A DNA stretch of 64,000 nt. Origin: Verrucomicrobiota bacterium. GTDB lineage: Bacteria; Verrucomicrobiota; Kiritimatiellia; RFP12; UBA1067. Below are positions 16,911-25,450 of the stretch, in pieces. The notes under the pieces were generated by a model. It searched no databases. It saw nothing but the letters and a program-made list of their open reading frames with translations, and was not told where the DNA came from. A program made the position numbers and the translations under genes. Location of the stretch: contig JAHFSX010000007.1 in NCBI GenBank assembly GCA_023269675.1, forward strand, positions 124,001 through 188,000, in the 5' to 3' direction. Within the stretch, counting starts at the first letter, position 1; the number at the start of each line of letters is the position of its first letter.

Positions 16911-18845
16911 TTAGGGTTGGACCGCCTCGTCGGGCGGCTTGGGGGGTTGCGGTGCGGCTTCCGCCGGACGAGCGGACGGGCTGGCAAGGTCGGAGAGACC
17001 GTCCGTGATTTTCTCGATGATGTTGGCGTAGGACCATTCGGGATTGTCGCGGGTGCCTAAGAGCTTGAATTCCAACAGCAGCCGGGTGAACGGCAGCGTC
17101 ACGAAATGGGTGATCCGCCCGGCGATGGTCCTCTGCCTGAAGACGTTGGCCCGCATGACGAAATCGAGCGCCTCGGTGTCGAGGTTGCAGGAGCCCTTGC
17201 CCTGGATGCTGAAGATGTCGCCTTCGATCAGCAGGCTCTCGGTGCGGAGGATGCCGTCGCGGATGGTGAAATCCATGGAGCCTGAAGACTGGGTGACGAG
17301 GGCCGAGACGCCGGGAATGGCGCGCGCGAGATAGTCGGTGAACCCCGCGAAGAGGCGTATGCGGTGGAGGACGCCGTCGCGGATGTTGATTTTGCCTTCG
17401 CCCGAGAGCGATGGGATGGTCCGGTCGCTGGCGTGGCCGTTGAGGGTCAGCTTGCCTGAGACCCGTCCTGCGCTTGCGTTGGTGACGTTGAAGACCCGCG
17501 AGAGGTCCGCCAGGTCGGTGTCCGCGAGCGCGATGTGCGTCGTGAAAACGGTGGAGGTGGCGGCGTAGTCCGGGAAGAAGAATGCGATGTCGCCCGAGAG
17601 CTTGCCCCCGCTGGCGGTGGTGCCCGCGACCTTGTCGAACAGGGCCGTGTACCCTTGGATGGAGAAGTCGCCGGCCATGTCGTTCACCTGCAGGTGGAAG
17701 ATCGACCCCTTGTCGAACGCGATGTGTCCGGTGAGCGCGTTGGTGGCGCTGCCTCGGGTGTCGAGCGCGATGACGCCCTTGGCGGAGACGCGGGGCGCGT
17801 CGTAGCACTGGACCGGTTTCAGCTCGCCGTGATTCAGGATGTTGATGATCGTCATCAGCTGCTGCTGCTCCATCGCGGCCGCCGCGTCGATCTCCAGGCT
17901 TTCGTTTTCCTCCCGGTAGATGAGCGTGCCCGTGAAGGGCCCGGTCGAGCTTTCCGACTGGATGGGGCCGATCACCGCCGTCGTATAGATGTTGGTGCCA
18001 TAGGCGGCCAGCGGCCCCTTGGCGTATTTCATGGGCACGCCGCGGTAGTTGCACGGCCCGACGTCCAGGCCGAGCAGCAGGGAGAAGTCGGTGTTGTCGA
18101 TGTTCACGTCGAACGTCACCTCGGCGTTGATCGGCCGTTCGATCTTGGAGAAGCAGTCGATCTGATGGACCACCGCCCGCGCCTTCAGCACGTTCAGCAA
18201 AGGCACGATGTTTCCGGGCAGGGCTTGGCCTTTGGCGTTGCCGTTGACGCGACGCGCGGCGAGATCGAGGGTGACGTGGCCCGCGACTTCCATGGCGAAG
18301 GCTTTGTCCGGCCACTGAATCGCGAGCTCGGTGACCGCAACCCGCTTGTCCGCGAGGTCGATGGTGGCGGTGAGCCGGTTGGCCTTGATCCCGAGGATGT
18401 CGGGGTTCAAAACGGTCAGAGAGAAAGGGGGCAGGTCGGGAATCACCGGTTCGGGCTTTTCCTTTTCGGGATGCTTCGGGGGCAAAGCCGGCATCGAGAG
18501 GTTGGTGAGGGTCACCCCCAGCAGGCGCTCGCGCAGCGGCACGCGCGGCTGCAGCGACACGTCGATCGTGATCTCGTCGACCGAAACCAAGGCGCTGTCC
18601 GCGACGCGCTTGGGGAAGGCCTTGACGTGGTGCAGATGCAGGCCGCTCTTCAGGCTGAAAGTCGCGCGCCCGATCCGGACGAGGTAATCGTCGGACGAAA
18701 CCTCGGCTGACAGGCGGCGCACGAGCGGCGCGGGCATGTCCCGCTCAAGGACATACAGAAATACAATCCCGGCCAGCACCAGCACGAGTGCGAGCCAAAA
18801 GAGGATCTTGATGACGGACCCGATGAATGTTAGGAATTTCCACAT
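16911..18845 (-). CDS. AsmA-like membrane-anchored protein
   Basis: The 644-residue protein has one N-terminal transmembrane segment (ILFWLALVLVLAGIVFLYVL near residues 12-32) and then a long beta-rich region. Near the C-terminus are AsmA-type sequences: GSGSMDFTIRDGILRTESL-like text around SSGSMDFTIRDGILRT, FSIQGKGSCNLDTEALDF and LPFTRLLLEFKLLGT. AsmA/TamB/YhdP proteins form periplasmic grooves that carry phospholipid to the outer membrane. A Pro-rich end (ARPAEAAPQPPKPPDE) closes the protein. The ATG at 18845 fits the start of the hydrophobic helix; the longer open frame upstream lacks coding character. It may be cotranscribed with miaB, 55 bp downstream. Confidence 0.75.
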   Translation of the reverse strand: MWKFLTFIGSVIKILFWLALVLVLAGIVFLYVLERDMPAPLVRRLSAEVSSDDYLVRIGRATFSLKSGLHLHHVKAFPKRVADSALVSVDEITIDVSLQPRVPLRERLLGVTLTNLSMPALPPKHPEKEKPEPVIPDLPPFSLTVLNPDILGIKANRLTATIDLADKRVAVTELAIQWPDKAFAMEVAGHVTLDLAARRVNGNAKGQALPGNIVPLLNVLKARAVVHQIDCFSKIERPINAEVTFDVNIDNTDFSLLLGLDVGPCNYRGVPMKYAKGPLAAYGTNIYTTAVIGPIQSESSTGPFTGTLIYREENESLEIDAAAAMEQQQLMTIINILNHGELKPVQCYDAPRVSAKGVIALDTRGSATNALTGHIAFDKGSIFHLQVNDMAGDFSIQGYTALFDKVAGTTASGGKLSGDIAFFFPDYAATSTVFTTHIALADTDLADLSRVFNVTNASAGRVSGKLTLNGHASDRTIPSLSGEGKINIRDGVLHRIRLFAGFTDYLARAIPGVSALVTQSSGSMDFTIRDGILRTESLLIEGDIFSIQGKGSCNLDTEALDFVMRANVFRQRTIAGRITHFVTLPFTRLLLEFKLLGTRDNPEWSYANIIEKITDGLSDLASPSARPAEAAPQPPKPPDEAVQP

Positions 18846-19127
18846 GTCGCAAGCCGCAACGTCCGGACCGTCTGCGGGTTGCGGATTAGGATACTTAAGA
18901 GAGGGGGTCGGGAGCAACAGGAAAGCGACACGACACGCAGTGCGGCGAAAGGCGAAAGGAACGGGTGGCCGGGATCTCCGTTCCACGCCGTTTTTTTGCC
19001 TGCCCGTCGGGGTCCGCGCCGAGCTTGAACATCCGCGCCGGCTTTGCTAACCTCACGGGCGGCGGACAGCGACAATGTCAGGGCGCGCGTTGCGCGTGAG
19101 GATCGGTGCCGGGCAAGAGGTGAACGT

Positions 19128-19820
19128 ATGCAAGGGAATCCAGACGAGACGGGCGGCCTGCGGCACATCTGTCTGAGCCCGCCCCAACAGGCGGAGTTGC
19201 ATGCGGATTCCCTTGGTGAAAAGCTCAGGATCGTGATCGGCAACCTGCCGCAGGGTGGAGTGACGCTGGCCGAGATCCGGGACCTGGTCGGACAGGATGG
19301 GTTACTGCTCCTCACCATCTTCCTCACATTGGGTTTCATGGTCCCTGTTTCGATTCCGGGTGTCAGCGTGGTGTTCGGCAGCGCCATCCTGCTGATCGGC
19401 GTCAGCCGCCTCCGCGGCCGCACCCTCTGGCTGCCGAAGCGCCTTGCGCATCGCGTGTTGCCGGCCGAGAAAGTGCGGGCGGCGTTCATCAAGGGCAGCA
19501 TCTGGCTGCGCCGCCTGGAGCGCGTGAGCCGCCCCCACCGCCTGAACGGGCTGGCGTCGGCGGGGTGGGCGGACACCGTGAACAGCGGCGCTCTGATCAC
19601 CGGCTCCCTCCTGCTCATGGCGCCTGTCATTCTTGTCCCGTTCAGCAACACGTTGCCGGCCCTCGCGCTGCTGTTCCTGTCGATCGGCCTGTTGCAGCGC
19701 GACGGCCTCTGCATCCTGATCGGGCATCTGGCGAACTTCGTCACCGTCATCTATTTCGCGGGGATTCTGGTCGGCGGGGAGGCCGCCTTCCGTGAGGCGT
19801 TTCAGCATTTGGGTGGCTAG
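19128..19820 (+). CDS. ExoD-family membrane protein
   Basis: This 230-residue protein has a soluble N-terminal part (SLGEKLRIVIGNLPQGGVTL) and several hydrophobic helices. It carries ExoD signatures: LLLLTIFLTLGFMVPVSIPG, an RRLERVSRPHR stretch and NTLPALALLFLSIGLLQRDG. ExoD was linked to exopolysaccharide synthesis in rhizobia, but its biochemistry is unknown. The ATG at 19128 follows an AGAGGTG ribosome site; an upstream in-frame TTG at 19044 is less likely. The stop codon TAG is at the same time the first three bases of the MITE-like repeat that follows. Confidence 0.85.
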   Translation: MQGNPDETGGLRHICLSPPQQAELHADSLGEKLRIVIGNLPQGGVTLAEIRDLVGQDGLLLLTIFLTLGFMVPVSIPGVSVVFGSAILLIGVSRLRGRTLWLPKRLAHRVLPAEKVRAAFIKGSIWLRRLERVSRPHRLNGLASAGWADTVNSGALITGSLLLMAPVILVPFSNTLPALALLFLSIGLLQRDGLCILIGHLANFVTVIYFAGILVGGEAAFREAFQHLGG

Positions 19821-20015
19821 AGCGTGTTATTGAATTGTGCAGCCGTTTTTGTGGCCGAAAAATGCTTACCGCCAAGACACAAAGTACACCAAGAACACAA
19901 AGGTAAATCTTGGCGGACCTTTTGTTCTTCGCGTCTTGGTGGCAAGATCAATCAAGCGGATGACAGGTTTAAACTGCCTGCACAAAGTGGCTACACTAAA
20001 AGTGAAAATGCTTTA
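19818..20015. repeat. MITE-like element (copy 1) with CCAAGAC palindrome
   Basis: This is a 198-bp element with imperfect terminal inverted repeats: left TAGAGC...GTGCAGCC (19818-19844), right, read on the minus strand, TAAAGC...GTGTAGCC (19988-20015). Inside is a long imperfect palindrome: ACCGCCAAGACACAAAG and what follows (19868-19903) pairs with 19917-19943. Related ends flank the element at 43891-44040, whose interior is unrelated. No transposase is encoded. The element lies between exoD and dinB. Confidence 0.6.
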
Positions 20016-20039
20016 GGGGGCCCGGAATCTCCGCGCCGG

Positions 20040-21335
20040 TCACACCGGGTTGGCGAGGGTCAGGCGCGGGATGGCGAGGTGGCGGCCGGTCTCGCCGCGC
20101 AGCAGGGTGTCGTAGCGCGCGGGTGCGGCGTCGCGGGAGTGGGCTGGCTTGAGCCTGCGGTCCAGCAGGGCCGCGGGCGCGACCGCGTTCTGGCCGTAGC
20201 GGCGGTTGATCCGGTCGACGGCGGCGTCCAGCTTGCCGTAGTCGTGGCGCTGGGGCGTCTCCTCGAACAGGTCGGGCTGGCGGTTGCGCTCGGCGACGAG
20301 GCCGCCGAACCACACCAGGGTGGAGCGGTAAGTCCGGCCGGGGGTGAAGAGCGCGTCGAAGAGCGCCCGCAGGACGGGTGCGGCCTCGCAGTCGTGGCTC
20401 GTCGGGCAGGGGAGGCGAGCGCCGGCGGTCTGGCCGGTGTAGTCCTTGAGGCGCAGGGAAAGGCCGATCTCTTTCGCGAGATGGGCGTGGCGCCGCAGCT
20501 TGGCCATGGCCGCGCCCATGTTGCGCAGGGCTTCCGAGAAAATGAACGTCGGATCAGCGTTGGGCGGCGAGAAGGTGTGGCCCTTCATCATGCTGTCGTA
20601 ACTCCGCTTGGCGCTCAGTTCGAGCGGGAACACGCGCCGGCCCTGGAGCTCGCGCCAGGTCTCGTGGCCGGGCTTGTGCAGCAGGCGCAGCACGGCGGCC
20701 TCGTCCATGCGGGTGAAGTCGAAGGCCGTCACGACGCCCAGCGCCTGGAGCTTGGCGGCGCTGGCGGGGCCGATGCCCCAGACCTTGGCGACCGGCGTGC
20801 GCTTCAGCATGACGGGGACGTGTTCGCGCCGCAGGACGGTCTGGCCGTTGGGCTTGCGGAACTTCGAGCAGAGCTTGGAGAGGGTCTTGGTCAGGCTGAT
20901 CCCCACGGAGACGGTGAACCCCAGTTCAGCCGAGACGGCGTTGCGGAGCTGTTCCGCGACCGACTCCAGCGGGCAGGCGAGAATGTCGCCGCAGCCCGTG
21001 AGGTCGGCGAAAGCCTCGTCGATCGAGTACTCCTCCACCAGCGGGGTGAAGCGGCGCACGACCGCGTAGAGGCGTCGGGAGACGAGGCTGTAGGCCTCGT
21101 AGTCGGAGGGCAGGATCACCAGTTCGGGGCAGAGGCGCTGGGCCTCGTGGAGCTGGAGACCGCGCTTGATCCCCAGCGCCTTGGCCTCGTAGCTGGCGGC
21201 GGCGATGATGCCGCGCTCGGCGCCGGTGACGACGGGGCGGCCGCGCAGGGCGGGGTTGAGCGCCTGCTCGACGGCGGCGAAAAAGCCGTCGGCGTCCACG
21301 TGCAGGAGGGTGCAGTCTTTGTAAAGAGGGTCCAT
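20040..21335 (-). CDS. dinB: Y-family DNA polymerase IV-like protein
   Basis: The 431-residue protein has Y-family polymerase motifs: LLHVDADGFFAAVEQ with the first catalytic Asp residues, YEAKALGIKRGL, and SIDEAFADLTG with the second catalytic Asp-Glu pair. Helix-hairpin-helix motifs follow (VWGIGPASAAKLQALGV), then the little-finger region. Such enzymes replicate past damaged bases. The C-terminal 80 residues (QRHDYGKLDAAVDRINRRYG) resemble the tail found in UmuC/DinB proteins of this size, longer than the 350 residues of E. coli DinB. No clear LexA box or ribosome site is seen. A GGAGTTA repeat cluster lies directly upstream. Confidence 0.9.
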   Translation of the reverse strand: MDPLYKDCTLLHVDADGFFAAVEQALNPALRGRPVVTGAERGIIAAASYEAKALGIKRGLQLHEAQRLCPELVILPSDYEAYSLVSRRLYAVVRRFTPLVEEYSIDEAFADLTGCGDILACPLESVAEQLRNAVSAELGFTVSVGISLTKTLSKLCSKFRKPNGQTVLRREHVPVMLKRTPVAKVWGIGPASAAKLQALGVVTAFDFTRMDEAAVLRLLHKPGHETWRELQGRRVFPLELSAKRSYDSMMKGHTFSPPNADPTFIFSEALRNMGAAMAKLRRHAHLAKEIGLSLRLKDYTGQTAGARLPCPTSHDCEAAPVLRALFDALFTPGRTYRSTLVWFGGLVAERNRQPDLFEETPQRHDYGKLDAAVDRINRRYGQNAVAPAALLDRRLKPAHSRDAAPARYDTLLRGETGRHLAIPRLTLANPV

Positions 21336-21340
21336 TGGAA

Positions 21341-21376
21341 ACAGGGAGGAGTTAGGAGGGAGGAGTTAGGAGTTGG
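21341..21376. repeat. Short GGAGTTAGGA repeat array
   Basis: GGAGGAGTTA occurs twice and is followed by GGAGTTGG. This is the same degenerate 7-8 bp unit (TTAGGANT) that forms arms of the larger elements at 24362-24463, 43705-44131 and 55022-55312. Here only one arm is present. Confidence 0.5.
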
Positions 21377-21517
21377 AAGAAACGACTGAGGACAGCGGGT
21401 CCCGGGGCGGGCGGGCGTGCCGAACGCGGAATGGTGAAAGGTCTCGAAGCAGCACGATAGCGGATTCCGGCGAACGGGTACAGAACAAAAGTTCTATATG
21501 GCCGCGCGGATGCCATC

Positions 21518-21546
21518 TTTCCCGCGAAGGCGCCGTGTGGTATAGT
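21518..21546 (+). promoter_or_regulatory. Candidate promoter of the YbjN-like gene
   Basis: TTTCCC (21518-21523) and TATAGT (21541-21546) are 17 bp apart, about 70 bp before the ATG at 21617. The -10 box is good and the -35 box is weak. The rest of 21336-21616 shows no other signal. Confidence 0.35.
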
Positions 21547-21616
21547 GCCCCGGAAGAGACGTTTTGAATGCGCGGGCGATCCTGTGGGGACGCCCGAGAG
21601 AAAAGGAGACGGAAAT

Positions 21617-22150
21617 ATGAAGAAGGTTGCAGTGGAAAATCCGGGCGGAAAAGTGCTGAAGAGGGCCGTGGCGAAAAAGAGTCCTGCCGCGGCGGCGCCG
21701 ACGGCGCTGAAGAAGGCCGCGAAGAAAGGCCCCGGCGAAAAAAAGCCCGTCAAACCCGCGCCGGCGGCGGTCATGAAGAGCGTGTATGCCAAGGCGCTCA
21801 AGGCGGCGGGATACGCGTTTGACGAGCGGGCTGACCGGCTGATTTTCGCGGTCAAGGAGGATACGTTCATCCTGATGATCGAAGAGAAGGCGCCGGAGCG
21901 CTTCTCCCTGGTCAGCGGCTTTACGCTGGAAAAGATCAAGTATCCGATCGAGATCTTCGAGGAGATGAACCTCACGATGCAGACGACGCCGTATGTGCGC
22001 GTCTACAGCGAGTCCGCCGGAAAGAAAGGCCAGTTCGTGGTCCTATTCGAGATCAGCCAGATCTGCGCCAAGGCCCAGATCCCGATGCTGCTGAAGGCGG
22101 GCGTGGAGGCGATCACGCGGGCGATGGAGATGTTCGGGGACATGAATTAG
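21617..22150 (+). CDS. YbjN-like domain protein with Lys/Ala-rich N-terminal tail
   Basis: The 177-residue protein starts with about 55 residues of Lys, Ala and Pro (KRAVAKKSPAAAAP, KKAAKKGPGEKKPVKPAP) that resemble histone H1-like tails. A folded alpha/beta domain follows (VYAKALKAAGYAFDERADRL to RAMEMFGDM), with strands such as TFILMIEEKAPERF and QFVVLFEISQ and a final helix. The size and pattern recall YbjN/type III chaperone-like domains, but I cannot confirm this by eye. An AAAAGGAGA ribosome site supports the ATG at 21617. The basic tail might bind nucleic acid (inference). Confidence 0.6.
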   Translation: MKKVAVENPGGKVLKRAVAKKSPAAAAPTALKKAAKKGPGEKKPVKPAPAAVMKSVYAKALKAAGYAFDERADRLIFAVKEDTFILMIEEKAPERFSLVSGFTLEKIKYPIEIFEEMNLTMQTTPYVRVYSESAGKKGQFVVLFEISQICAKAQIPMLLKAGVEAITRAMEMFGDMN

Positions 22151-22189
22151 GGCGTGCGCCTGACATCCGAACGCTCCTGTTTTTGCCAC

Positions 22190-22334
22190 GGCTCATTCCT
22201 TTGACCTCGGGAGCGGCCCGCCCGGCGGTCGGGCCCTACCTAAATATGCGGCAACAGCCGAGTTGCGCATCTCGAGGGTAGGGACGGACCGCTGGGCCAT
22301 CCGTTTGTGTGGCACAACTCCAAAGGAATGAGCC
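22190..22334. repeat. Palindromic intergenic element, 145 bp
   Basis: GGCTCATTCCTTTG (22190-22203) and CAAAGGAATGAGCC (22321-22334) form perfect 14-bp inverted ends. The interior is GC-rich with further self-complementarity (CCCGCCCGG, GGTAGGGACGGACC). The GGTAGGGACG phrase also occurs in the palindrome of the element at 43891-44040. No coding frame is evident. Confidence 0.6.
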
Positions 22335-22350
22335 CGGCTGTTTTTGCGGG

Positions 22351-22611
22351 GCGCATCCCCGTTTCATTGACTAACGTGGGCAAAGCCCGCAAACCAATTG
22401 AACCGCAGATAGCCGAATACTGAACCGCAGATTGTCGAAGTAGAGCTGCCTCTACGCAATTGAAGCTCTTTCCTTCATGATTCGCAAATCGTCATTCGTC
22501 AATCTGCGGTTTGTTCAGGTGCAAAACAACGTGTTTTTTATTGTCGGTGTCGAGCCGTAAGGCACTAACCGCGCAGGTTTCGCCCGACAAGTCAGTGAAA
22601 CGGGGATGCGC
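22351..22611. repeat. Second palindromic element with nested inverted repeats, 261 bp
   Basis: The outer arms, 22351-22372 and 22590-22611 (starting GCGCATCCCCGTTTCA), match over 22 bp with one mismatch. Inside, AACCGCAGATTG (22423-22434) and CAATCTGCGGTT (22500-22511) form a perfect 12-bp inner pair. The element lies between the YbjN-like gene and hydG and ends about 200 bp before hydG. The remaining 22612-22817 shows no promoter I would trust. Confidence 0.6.
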
Positions 22612-22817
22612 CCGTTTTTGCGGCTTGGCGCTTTTGCGGCTTGAATCCTGACCCGCAAAGACGTATCGTTTCAACTTTCTGCGGTGGAGGAGCGAGTCTC
22701 TGACCCAAGGAATCGAGTCCCTGACTGCGGGCTGGCGCATGGGCGCCAGCCTTTGGGCGGCGTCTACGCCGGGTCCTGCTTCGGGTTCGTCCCTGCCGCA
22801 AAGAAGAGGAGAGAACC

Positions 22818-24359
22818 ATGCAGACCCAGCCTGAAGCCAGCTCAAAAATACGTCAGTTCACGGGCGCGTCGGACTACCGCCAGCGTTTCGTCATTCGTGA
22901 GCAGATCGACAAGTACCTGCCCGGCGGAAAACATTTCATCGACGAGGACGTGATCTTTTCCCGGCTGGCGTCGGCTTCGGCTGAAACGCCGAACGACCCT
23001 GTGCGCGTCCGCGAAATCCTGGCGAAGTCCCGCGCGATCGAGACCTTGCTGCCGGAAGAGATGGCCACGCTCATCCATGTGACCGACCCCGCCCTGCTGC
23101 AGGAGATGGCCGAGACCGCGCTGGCGGTGAAGAAGTCGGTGTACGACAACCGCATCGTGATGTTCGCGCCGCTCTACATGAGCAACCTCTGCGTCAACCG
23201 CTGCACCTACTGCGGCTTCCGCTGCGGCAACGAGGCGCAGCAGCGCCGCATGCTGACCATGGACGAGGTGCGGCAGGAGATCGAGGTGCTGGCCGGCAAG
23301 ATCGGGCACAAGCGCCTGATCGCGGTTTACGGCGAGCATCCCGACACCTCCACCGAGTATATCGCCGAGACCATCCGCACCGCCTATGCGACCCTGGTGA
23401 AGTCGCCGCACGGCGCCATGGTCGGCATCCGGCGCATGAACGTCAATGCCGCGCCGCTGCCGGTCGAGGACCTGCGCGTGCTCAAGCAGGTCGGCATCGG
23501 CACCTTCCAGGTGTTTCAGGAAACCTACCACCGCGAGACCTACGCCAAGCTGCATCCGGCGGGCACGGTGAAGGGCGACTACGACTGGCGCACCACCGCG
23601 TTCCACCGCGCGCTCGAGGCGGGCGTGGACGATGTGGGCATGGGCGTGCTGTACGGGCTCTATGACTGGAAGTTCGAGCTGATGGCCTCCCTCTATCACG
23701 CGCGCGACCTGGAGCGGCAGTTCGGCATCGGGCCGCACACGATCTCCTTCCCGCGCCTGGAGCCCGCCAGCGGCACGGACCTGCCGGCCACCTCGCCCTA
23801 TCTGATCGACGACGAGACCTTCCGGCGCATCGTGGTCATCACCCGCCTCTCCGTGCCCTACACGGGCATGATCGTGACCTGCCGCGAGCGGCCCGAGTCG
23901 CGCGACGCCTGCGTGAGCTGCGGCATCACGCAGATGGACGCGAGCAGCAACATCGCCATCAAGGGCTACAGCGATTTCGAGAACGAGTCGCACCAGGAGA
24001 AGGACCGCCAGCAGTTCGTGCTCTCCGACACGCGCTCGCTCGAGGAGATGATCGCGAATCTGGCGCGCAAGGACATCATCACCTCCTTCTGCACGGCGGG
24101 CTACCGCTGCGGCCGCACGGGCGGCTGCATCATGGATTCGCTCAAGACCGGCAAAGAGGGCAAGTTCTGCAAGATCAACGCGGTGCTGACCTTCCGCGAA
24201 TGGCTGGACGACTTCGCCGGCGCCGCGACGCGCGCCCTGTGCGAGCCGGTGCTGAACAAAGAGCTGGCGGCGATCGAGGCCACCCTGCCGAAGTTCTATC
24301 CGGCCGTCAAGGAACACTACGACCGCATCTGCCGGGGCGAGCGCGACCTCTTCTTTTAA
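22818..24359 (+). CDS. hydG: [FeFe]-hydrogenase H-cluster maturase HydG
   Basis: The 513-residue radical SAM enzyme has the cluster motif CVNRCTYCGF near residues 125-133 and the HydG-specific C-terminal auxiliary cluster region FCTAGYRCGRTG, then MDSLKTGKEGKFC, matching the CX2C...C pattern that holds the dangler iron. HydG cleaves tyrosine to make the CO and CN- ligands of the H-cluster. The C-terminal cluster separates it from ThiH, HydE and biotin synthase. A GGAGAG ribosome site lies 6 bp before the ATG. HydE, HydF and the hydrogenase are not in the window, so they must be elsewhere if functional. This points to an anaerobic hydrogen-metabolising host. Confidence 0.9.
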   Translation: MQTQPEASSKIRQFTGASDYRQRFVIREQIDKYLPGGKHFIDEDVIFSRLASASAETPNDPVRVREILAKSRAIETLLPEEMATLIHVTDPALLQEMAETALAVKKSVYDNRIVMFAPLYMSNLCVNRCTYCGFRCGNEAQQRRMLTMDEVRQEIEVLAGKIGHKRLIAVYGEHPDTSTEYIAETIRTAYATLVKSPHGAMVGIRRMNVNAAPLPVEDLRVLKQVGIGTFQVFQETYHRETYAKLHPAGTVKGDYDWRTTAFHRALEAGVDDVGMGVLYGLYDWKFELMASLYHARDLERQFGIGPHTISFPRLEPASGTDLPATSPYLIDDETFRRIVVITRLSVPYTGMIVTCRERPESRDACVSCGITQMDASSNIAIKGYSDFENESHQEKDRQQFVLSDTRSLEEMIANLARKDIITSFCTAGYRCGRTGGCIMDSLKTGKEGKFCKINAVLTFREWLDDFAGAATRALCEPVLNKELAAIEATLPKFYPAVKEHYDRICRGERDLFF

Positions 24360-24361
24360 GG

Positions 24362-24463
24362 AGAATTTAGGAGTTAGGATTTAGGAGTTGGGGACTCGTA
24401 TCGAACGAGTGCCTGGTTTCAAGCTGTTTGCGCTTCTACATCCTAAATCCTAAATCCTAAATT
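24362..24463. repeat. Inverted TTAGGANT-array element with internal hairpin
   Basis: The left arm (24365-24390) is TTTAGGAGTTAGGATTTAGG and more; the right arm (24440-24463) is three copies of TCCTAAA on the same strand, its reverse complement. Between them ACTCGT (24394-24399) and ACGAGT (24405-24410) form a 6-bp hairpin. It fills almost the whole gap between hydG and the AEC transporter gene and could act as a transcript hairpin. Confidence 0.6.
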
Positions 24464-24466
24464 ACG

Positions 24467-25426
24467 ATGCTCATTCTCTTCATCAAGATGCTCCCGCTGA
24501 TTCTGATGACCCTGGCGGGGTATGCGCTGAGCCGTCTGAAATGGGTCGACGCGCCGTTCAACCGCCAGCTGTCGCTGGTGATGCTGAACGTCTTTTATCC
24601 CTGTCTGATCGTCAGCTCCATCGTGCGCAACTTCACCCTGGAGACGCTGCTGCGGAACTGGATGATGCCCGCGGGCACGGTGTTCATCCTGGTCACCGGC
24701 TGGCTCGTCGGGCTCGCCACGCTGCCGCTGCTCAAGCGTCAGACGGAGGCGACGCGGCGCTGCTACCACTTCATCTGCCTGATGAACAACTACTCGTTCC
24801 TGCCGATCCTGATGGGCGCGGCGCTGTGGGGCGAGAAGGCGGTCGCGCTGGTCATCTTCTCCGGGCTCGGGTCGGAGCTGTGCGTGTGGACCCTGGGCGT
24901 GAAGGCCCTCACGGGGCAGAAGCTGGACCGGGCCTTTCTCAGGAATCTGGTCAGCGTGCCGATGGTGGCGCTGATGTTCTCTTTCGCCGTGCTGGCGGTG
25001 CGCTCGGCCTGCGAGCGGTACGGCTGCGTGCCGGACGCGGCGTCGCTGCCGGGCGAGCTTCTGAAAACGCTGCTGGAGACCTGCCGCATGGCCGGCGGGG
25101 CGACGATTCCCGCCTCCGCGCTGATCTGCGGCGCGCGCATCGCCATGCTGCATCCCGGCAAGATCTTCTCGCCGCTCATGGCCGGCACCTGCGCGCTGCG
25201 GCTGGTGGTCATCCCGGCGCTGTGCATCGCCGGCCTGTCGCTGGTCCCGCTGCCGCTGGACGTGCGGCGCGTGCTGATTCTCATCTCGGTGATGCCCGCC
25301 GCCATGGCCAGCGTGACGCTGGCCGAGGCCTTCCGCGGCGACGCGGAGTTCTCCGCCGCCGCGATCCTCACCACCCATGTCCTCTGCCTCGTCACCATTC
25401 CCGTCTGGCTCAGTCTGGCGCTTTAG
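24467..25426 (+). CDS. AEC (auxin efflux carrier) family transporter
   Basis: The 319-residue integral membrane protein has about ten hydrophobic helices and AEC-type features: an N-terminal KMLPLILMTLAGYALSRLKW, the conserved Asn in the first half (NVFYPCLIVSSIV) and FICLMNNYSFLPILMGAALW in the fourth to fifth helices, and ISVMPAAMASVTLAEAF near the end. AEC permeases move small organic acids such as malate or malonate, or auxin-like compounds. The substrate cannot be set here. No good ribosome site is visible because the repeat element ends 3 bp upstream. It converges with the giant SGNH gene, whose stop is 24 bp away. Confidence 0.88.
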   Translation: MLILFIKMLPLILMTLAGYALSRLKWVDAPFNRQLSLVMLNVFYPCLIVSSIVRNFTLETLLRNWMMPAGTVFILVTGWLVGLATLPLLKRQTEATRRCYHFICLMNNYSFLPILMGAALWGEKAVALVIFSGLGSELCVWTLGVKALTGQKLDRAFLRNLVSVPMVALMFSFAVLAVRSACERYGCVPDAASLPGELLKTLLETCRMAGGATIPASALICGARIAMLHPGKIFSPLMAGTCALRLVVIPALCIAGLSLVPLPLDVRRVLILISVMPAAMASVTLAEAFRGDAEFSAAAILTTHVLCLVTIPVWLSLAL

Positions 25427-25450
25427 CGCGCCGCGTCAGGTGTCGGAAAC

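Noticed and set aside
19860..19945. CRISPR array
   Set aside because: The CCAAGACACAAAG text forms an inverted repeat, not direct repeats with unique spacers, and no cas genes are present.
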